Shown: piece by piece, positions 61,502-64,000 of the stretch
Numbering within the stretch: position 1 is the stretch's first letter
Layout of the letters: every line of letters begins with the position of its first letter
Assembly: GCF_002995805.1 (NCBI RefSeq)
Contig: NZ_PVXL01000026.1
Location: 23,537-87,536 of the forward strand
Direction of reading: 5' to 3'
DNA from: Neomoorella stamsii
GTDB taxonomy: Bacteria > Bacillota > DSM-521 > Neomoorellales > Neomoorellaceae
Length of the DNA stretch: 64,000 nucleotides
The notes under the pieces: generated by a model
Told to the model about the DNA's origin: nothing
The model's input: only the letters and a program-made list of their open reading frames with translations
The model's database searches: none
Translations under genes and position numbers: made by a program

Positions 61502-61545
61502 AATAAGCACCTCCCGTTATAATAACGAGAGGGGCTTATTATTTT
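61502..61545 (+). terminator. Terminator after the oxidoreductase remnant
   Basis: Outer stem AATAAGC/GCTTATT (61502-61508, 61534-61540) with inner CCTCCCGTTA/TAACGAGAGG (one mismatch, loop TAA), followed by ATTTTG. Confidence 0.8.
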
Positions 61546-61581
61546 GCCCTCAAAAAATTTTATAAAACCTTTGCAACCCCA

Positions 61582-61610
61582 GCAGGAATATCATAATGGA
61601 CGTCGAATAA
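61582..61610 (+). promoter_or_regulatory. Sigma-H-like promoter upstream of the ROK regulator
   Basis: GCAGGAA (61582-61588), 15 bases, CGAATAA (61604-61610), with perfect RnnGAAT (GTCGAAT). The A/T tract AAAAAATTTTATAAAA precedes it. The start codon is about 130-160 bp downstream. Confidence 0.72.
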
Positions 61611-61737
61611 ATAAACAGAGTTAAAAAAGAAGGGTATTAAACTTACAAATGATACCCTCCGTAGAGCTAAAAGTACCCTGGAAAAATAAAATAAAATAAA
61701 TTAAATTAAATAAGACGCTTGCCTGATTAGTTAGGTA

Positions 61738-63003
61738 GTGTATGTTGAGGGGAAGAACAATAAATATATGGGCAATGATGTAAGCAACCTGCAGTTAGTA
61801 AAAAAGCTAAACAGGATCAGCATCCTCAATATTATCAGGGAGCATAATACTATATCTCGACAGCAATTGGCTAAGTTAACTGGTCTTACACCGGCAGCAA
61901 TAACAGGTATTGTACGGGATCTAGTAGCATTAGGTTACGTTATTGAAAAAGGATTAGGAAAATCGAGCGGTGGAAGGCGTCCTGTCAAATTACAATTTAA
62001 TCCGGCTTCCGGTTATATACTTGGAGCTGAAATAACAAGAAACAATACCACTTTGGGGATGGTGAACCTCGGTGCTGAACCCTTGATAATTAAGCAATAC
62101 AGCATCGACATGACAGATCCCCAGCGGGGACTAGCTCTGCTTGCCGATGAAACAAAAAAAATGATTATTGAAAGCGGCGTTGATAAGAAAAAAATCTTCG
62201 GTATGGGAGTGGCCTACCCCGGATTAGTGGACATTAGTACAAGGGTAGTGAAACGTTCGCCCAATCTGGGTAAGAAATGGCGTAATATTCCAATAGAAAA
62301 ATGGTTACAGGAAATGATTGGGATAAGGGTCTTTGTTGAAAATAATTCCAATGCGGCAGCATTGGCTGAATATAGTTTTGGCCTTGGCAAAGACACTAAA
62401 AATATGGCCTACATTAACTTGGGCGAGGGTATCAGTGCGGGTATTATTCTTAATGGTATGCTAGCTTATGGATTTAAAGGTTATACCGGCGAAATCGGTC
62501 ACCTTGTGATAGCTGAAAACGGCCCTCTTTGCAACTGCGGTAATAATGGCTGCCTCGAGAGTTTGTATGCGGTACCGGCATTGGTACACAAGGCCAATAA
62601 TGAACTTGCATTATATAACCCAAAAGATACCTTAAAAGCAGTATGGAAGGAAAAGGGTTACGTTACAATCGAGGATATTATTGCCCATGCTAATGAAGCT
62701 AATTCATATGCCTGGAAGCTAATACAGCAGGCAGGTTGGTATATTGGCAAAGGTGTAGCAGCCATTATCAATGTTTTTAATCCAGAAGCAATTTTTATTG
62801 GCGGTATACTGGCTGAAGCGGGCAACATTTTGCTAGAACCATTGAGAGAAAGTGTGGAAAAACATGCTTTTCCAGAGCTAGTGCGGGAGGTGAAAATTGA
62901 ACTATCAACTATGCGAAGGGATACCGGTTTTTACGGTGCGTGTGCTGTTACCATCAGGGCTCTTTTTGAGGGAGGGGTTGATGCATTGTTAGATGTTTAT
63001 TAG
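61738..63003 (+). CDS. ROK-family transcriptional regulator (NagC/XylR-like)
   Basis: About 411-421 residues. The N-terminal winged HTH is 'LVKKLNRISILNIIREHNTISRQQLAKLTGLTPAAITGIVRDLVALGYVIEKG' (about 22-72). The ROK sugar-kinase-like domain has 'NNSNAAALAEYSFGLGKDTKNMAYINLGEGISAGIILNG' and the zinc site 'GEIGHLVIAENGPLCNCGNNGCLESLYAV' (about 253-280). It likely represses a sugar-use operon. Its codons are clearly more AT-rich than neighbours, and IS remnants follow, consistent with recent acquisition. The start is uncertain: GTG 61738 or ATG 61768, neither with a strong ribosome site. Confidence 0.85.
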   Translation: MYVEGKNNKYMGNDVSNLQLVKKLNRISILNIIREHNTISRQQLAKLTGLTPAAITGIVRDLVALGYVIEKGLGKSSGGRRPVKLQFNPASGYILGAEITRNNTTLGMVNLGAEPLIIKQYSIDMTDPQRGLALLADETKKMIIESGVDKKKIFGMGVAYPGLVDISTRVVKRSPNLGKKWRNIPIEKWLQEMIGIRVFVENNSNAAALAEYSFGLGKDTKNMAYINLGEGISAGIILNGMLAYGFKGYTGEIGHLVIAENGPLCNCGNNGCLESLYAVPALVHKANNELALYNPKDTLKAVWKEKGYVTIEDIIAHANEANSYAWKLIQQAGWYIGKGVAAIINVFNPEAIFIGGILAEAGNILLEPLRESVEKHAFPELVREVKIELSTMRRDTGFYGACAVTIRALFEGGVDALLDVY

Positions 63004-63103
63004 TATAGGCTGCTATGGGCACAAAAGTGCCAAGCGAGAGGGAAGAGGTAAAAACAAAAGGCTGTATAGCATAACAGAGAGAAGATATTTACTTAAAACT
63101 GGT

Positions 63104-63476
63104 ACCCCCTGGTACCCATAGAAGACGTACGGTTGGGGCCGTTACCGACCTGGAAACGCGGACTTGCCACCTTTTAATGTATAGCAAGCGGAAAGAACGT
63201 ATCCGGATAGCGAGGGCCAGGAACCTGGCCCGAACGTTAAAGCAAAGCAGTGAATACCGCCGTACCTATCGTTACCGGATCCGTATCGAGCACACCTTTG
63301 CGGAAGCCAAAGAACATCATGGCCTGGGCCGGGCCAGGAGCTATGCCCTGGCTGCGGTAGATGAACAGGTAAAGATGACGGCGGTGGCTCAGAATATAAA
63401 ACGTCAACTTTTATTTTACACTGTGTTTTTGCCTACGGTTAACTGTAGTTTGCTGGGTTTCTCACAGCACTTTTAG
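63104..63476 (+). pseudogene. Transposase remnant (C-terminal part, IS1182/IS5-like)
   Basis: The last about 90 codons of a DDE-type transposase: 'RTCHLLMYSKRKERIRIARARNLARTLKQSSEYRRTYRYRIRIEHTFAEAKEHHGLGRARSYALAAVDEQVKMTAVAQNIKRQL'. The catalytic glutamate region 'RIRIEHTFAEAKEHHGLGRAR' is kept, but the N-terminal catalytic aspartates and the upstream coding sequence are missing, so it is inactive. Its last residues read through into unrelated sequence. It lies between the ROK gene and an IS110-family element. Confidence 0.8.
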
Positions 63477-63479
63477 AGT

Positions 63480-63597
63480 GTTAAATAATATAGAAGCATT
63501 CCTGTAATGATGTAACGTAGGTGTTGCCAATAAAAAGCCTCCTGGTAAAAAGAAAATAGACCAAAACAAACAAACCAACCAGGAGGCGAGAAACCGA
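63480..63597 (+). ncRNA. Candidate IS110 left-end region, possible bridge RNA
   Basis: Non-coding sequence directly upstream of an IS110-family transposase, where bridge RNAs of such elements are encoded. It includes a 10-bp stem (63537-63546 with 63578-63587). I cannot define the element's end or the guide loops from one copy, so this is a positional inference. Confidence 0.3.
63537..63587 (+). promoter_or_regulatory. Hairpin hiding the ribosome site of the IS110 transposase
   Basis: GCCTCCTGGT (63537-63546) pairs perfectly with ACCAGGAGGC (63578-63587). The right arm contains the AGGAGG ribosome site of the ATG at 63598, so translation would be repressed when the stem forms. Confidence 0.6.
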
Positions 63598-64000
63598 ATG
63601 AATGAGGTGCAAAAGAAATTACTGGTCCATGGCGATGTGATAATTGTCGGTATCGACGTAGCCAAACATAACCACTGGGCTCGGATCTATAACCAAATCG
63701 AACTGGATGTGGTCAAACCCTTCAAGTTTCATAATAGCAAAGAAGGCTATTATCGTCTAGTGGCAAAAATGGAAGAAGCCAAAGAAAAAGCCAGGGCAAC
63801 AAAGGTAGTAATCGGCATGGAACCCACAGGCCACTACTGGAAACCCTTAGCATGGTTTCTCCAGGAGCAGGGTTATACGGTAGTGATAGTCAACCCCTAT
63901 CACGTCAAAAGGCGGAAAGAGGAAGTAGGTAACTCCCCCACCAAGAACGACCGCAAAGACGCCGGGATAATAGCCAAAATAGTCAAGGACGGGAACTTCC
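63598..64000 (+). mobile_element. IS110-family transposase, N-terminal part (runs off the window)
   Basis: 134 codons of an IS110-family DEDD transposase. The RuvC-like N-terminal domain is clear: 'VIIVGIDVAKHNHWARIY' (first D), 'VVIGMEPTGHYWKPLAWFLQEQGYTVVIVNPYHVKRRKEEVGNSPTKNDRKDAGIIAKIV' (E in GMEPTG and D-x3-D in NDRKD). The gene looks intact up to the window edge. ATG 63598 is preceded by AGGAGG about 11 bases upstream, inside a hairpin. The C-terminal Tnp_20 domain with its serine lies outside the window. Confidence 0.9.

Overview
The window looks like a chromosomal segment of a Moorella-type thermophilic acetogenic Firmicute (Clostridia, close to M. thermoacetica). The evidence is GC-rich coding sequence with many GTG/TTG starts and strong GGAGG ribosome sites, low-GC Gram-positive housekeeping genes (alaS, ireB, ruvX, DUF1292, mltG, rex), a Dsr sulfite-respiration locus, and an alpha/beta/gamma-delta 2-oxoacid oxidoreductase whose subunit sizes (395, 314 and 315 residues) match the Moorella oxalate oxidoreductase. 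The genus call rests on recall of gene content, not on a database search.

Layout. 1-6.8 kb: small and housekeeping-type genes (PRC-barrel, AI-2E family permease, YgeY-type M20 hydrolase, Crp/Fnr regulator, flavin-binding protein, a DUF1638 gene with no ordinary start codon, a methyltransferase). 6.9-15.1 kb: conserved alaS-ireB-hyp-AKR-ruvX-DUF1292-vanW-mltG-rex run. 15.5-31 kb: first sulfur block: YeiH transporter with a 45-residue membrane protein, a DsrMK-like pair, two DsrC-like proteins, a divergent DsrAB-like pair, DsrN/CbiA, a regulator with three tandem HTH domains, TusA, a selenocysteine-containing SelD, then canonical dsrA-dsrB-dsrD. 31-34.5 kb: zinc-ribbon, HEAT-like and lytic transglycosylase genes, and the system II cytochrome c assembly pair ccsB-resB. 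34.6-40.2 kb: RsbRD-domain gene followed by the full membrane complex in the order dsrK-J-O-P-M. 40.4-48.9 kb: GntR/FCD regulator, a CDC48-type double AAA+ ATPase, oxalate oxidoreductase, a lactate-permease-family transporter and a small membrane partner. 49-55.4 kb: epimerase, ClC channel, patatin, KDPG aldolase, KDG kinase, DUF433/DUF5615 toxin-antitoxin pair. 55.5-64 kb: LacI regulator, a graveyard of fused liv-transporter and UroD-like remnants, Zn-alcohol dehydrogenase, a NadB/FrdA-like flavoprotein, a truncated Old-Yellow-Enzyme-type gene, an AT-rich ROK regulator, a transposase remnant and the start of an IS110-family element.

How the genes fit together. DsrAB with DsrD and siroheme amidase DsrN would reduce sulfite onto DsrC. 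DsrMKJOP would take electrons from the quinone/periplasmic side to DsrC trisulfide, and CcsB/ResB would attach the DsrJ hemes. The second DsrAB-like pair, the second DsrC and the extra DsrMK pair suggest a parallel branch. The oxalate oxidoreductase cluster supplies low-potential electrons and has its own GntR-type control.

The most striking non-coding signal is an eight-copy motif, GCAGGAA-N15-CGAAWA (exactly 15 bases in every copy), each downstream of an A/T tract. It fits the sigma-H (Spo0H) promoter consensus. Copies lie upstream of ygeY, yeiH, dsrMK, dsrABD, the RsbRD-dsrKJOPM operon, the AAA-oxalate oxidoreductase operon, the lacI gene and the ROK gene. This suggests that sulfite and oxalate metabolism are under a stationary-phase/sporulation sigma factor.
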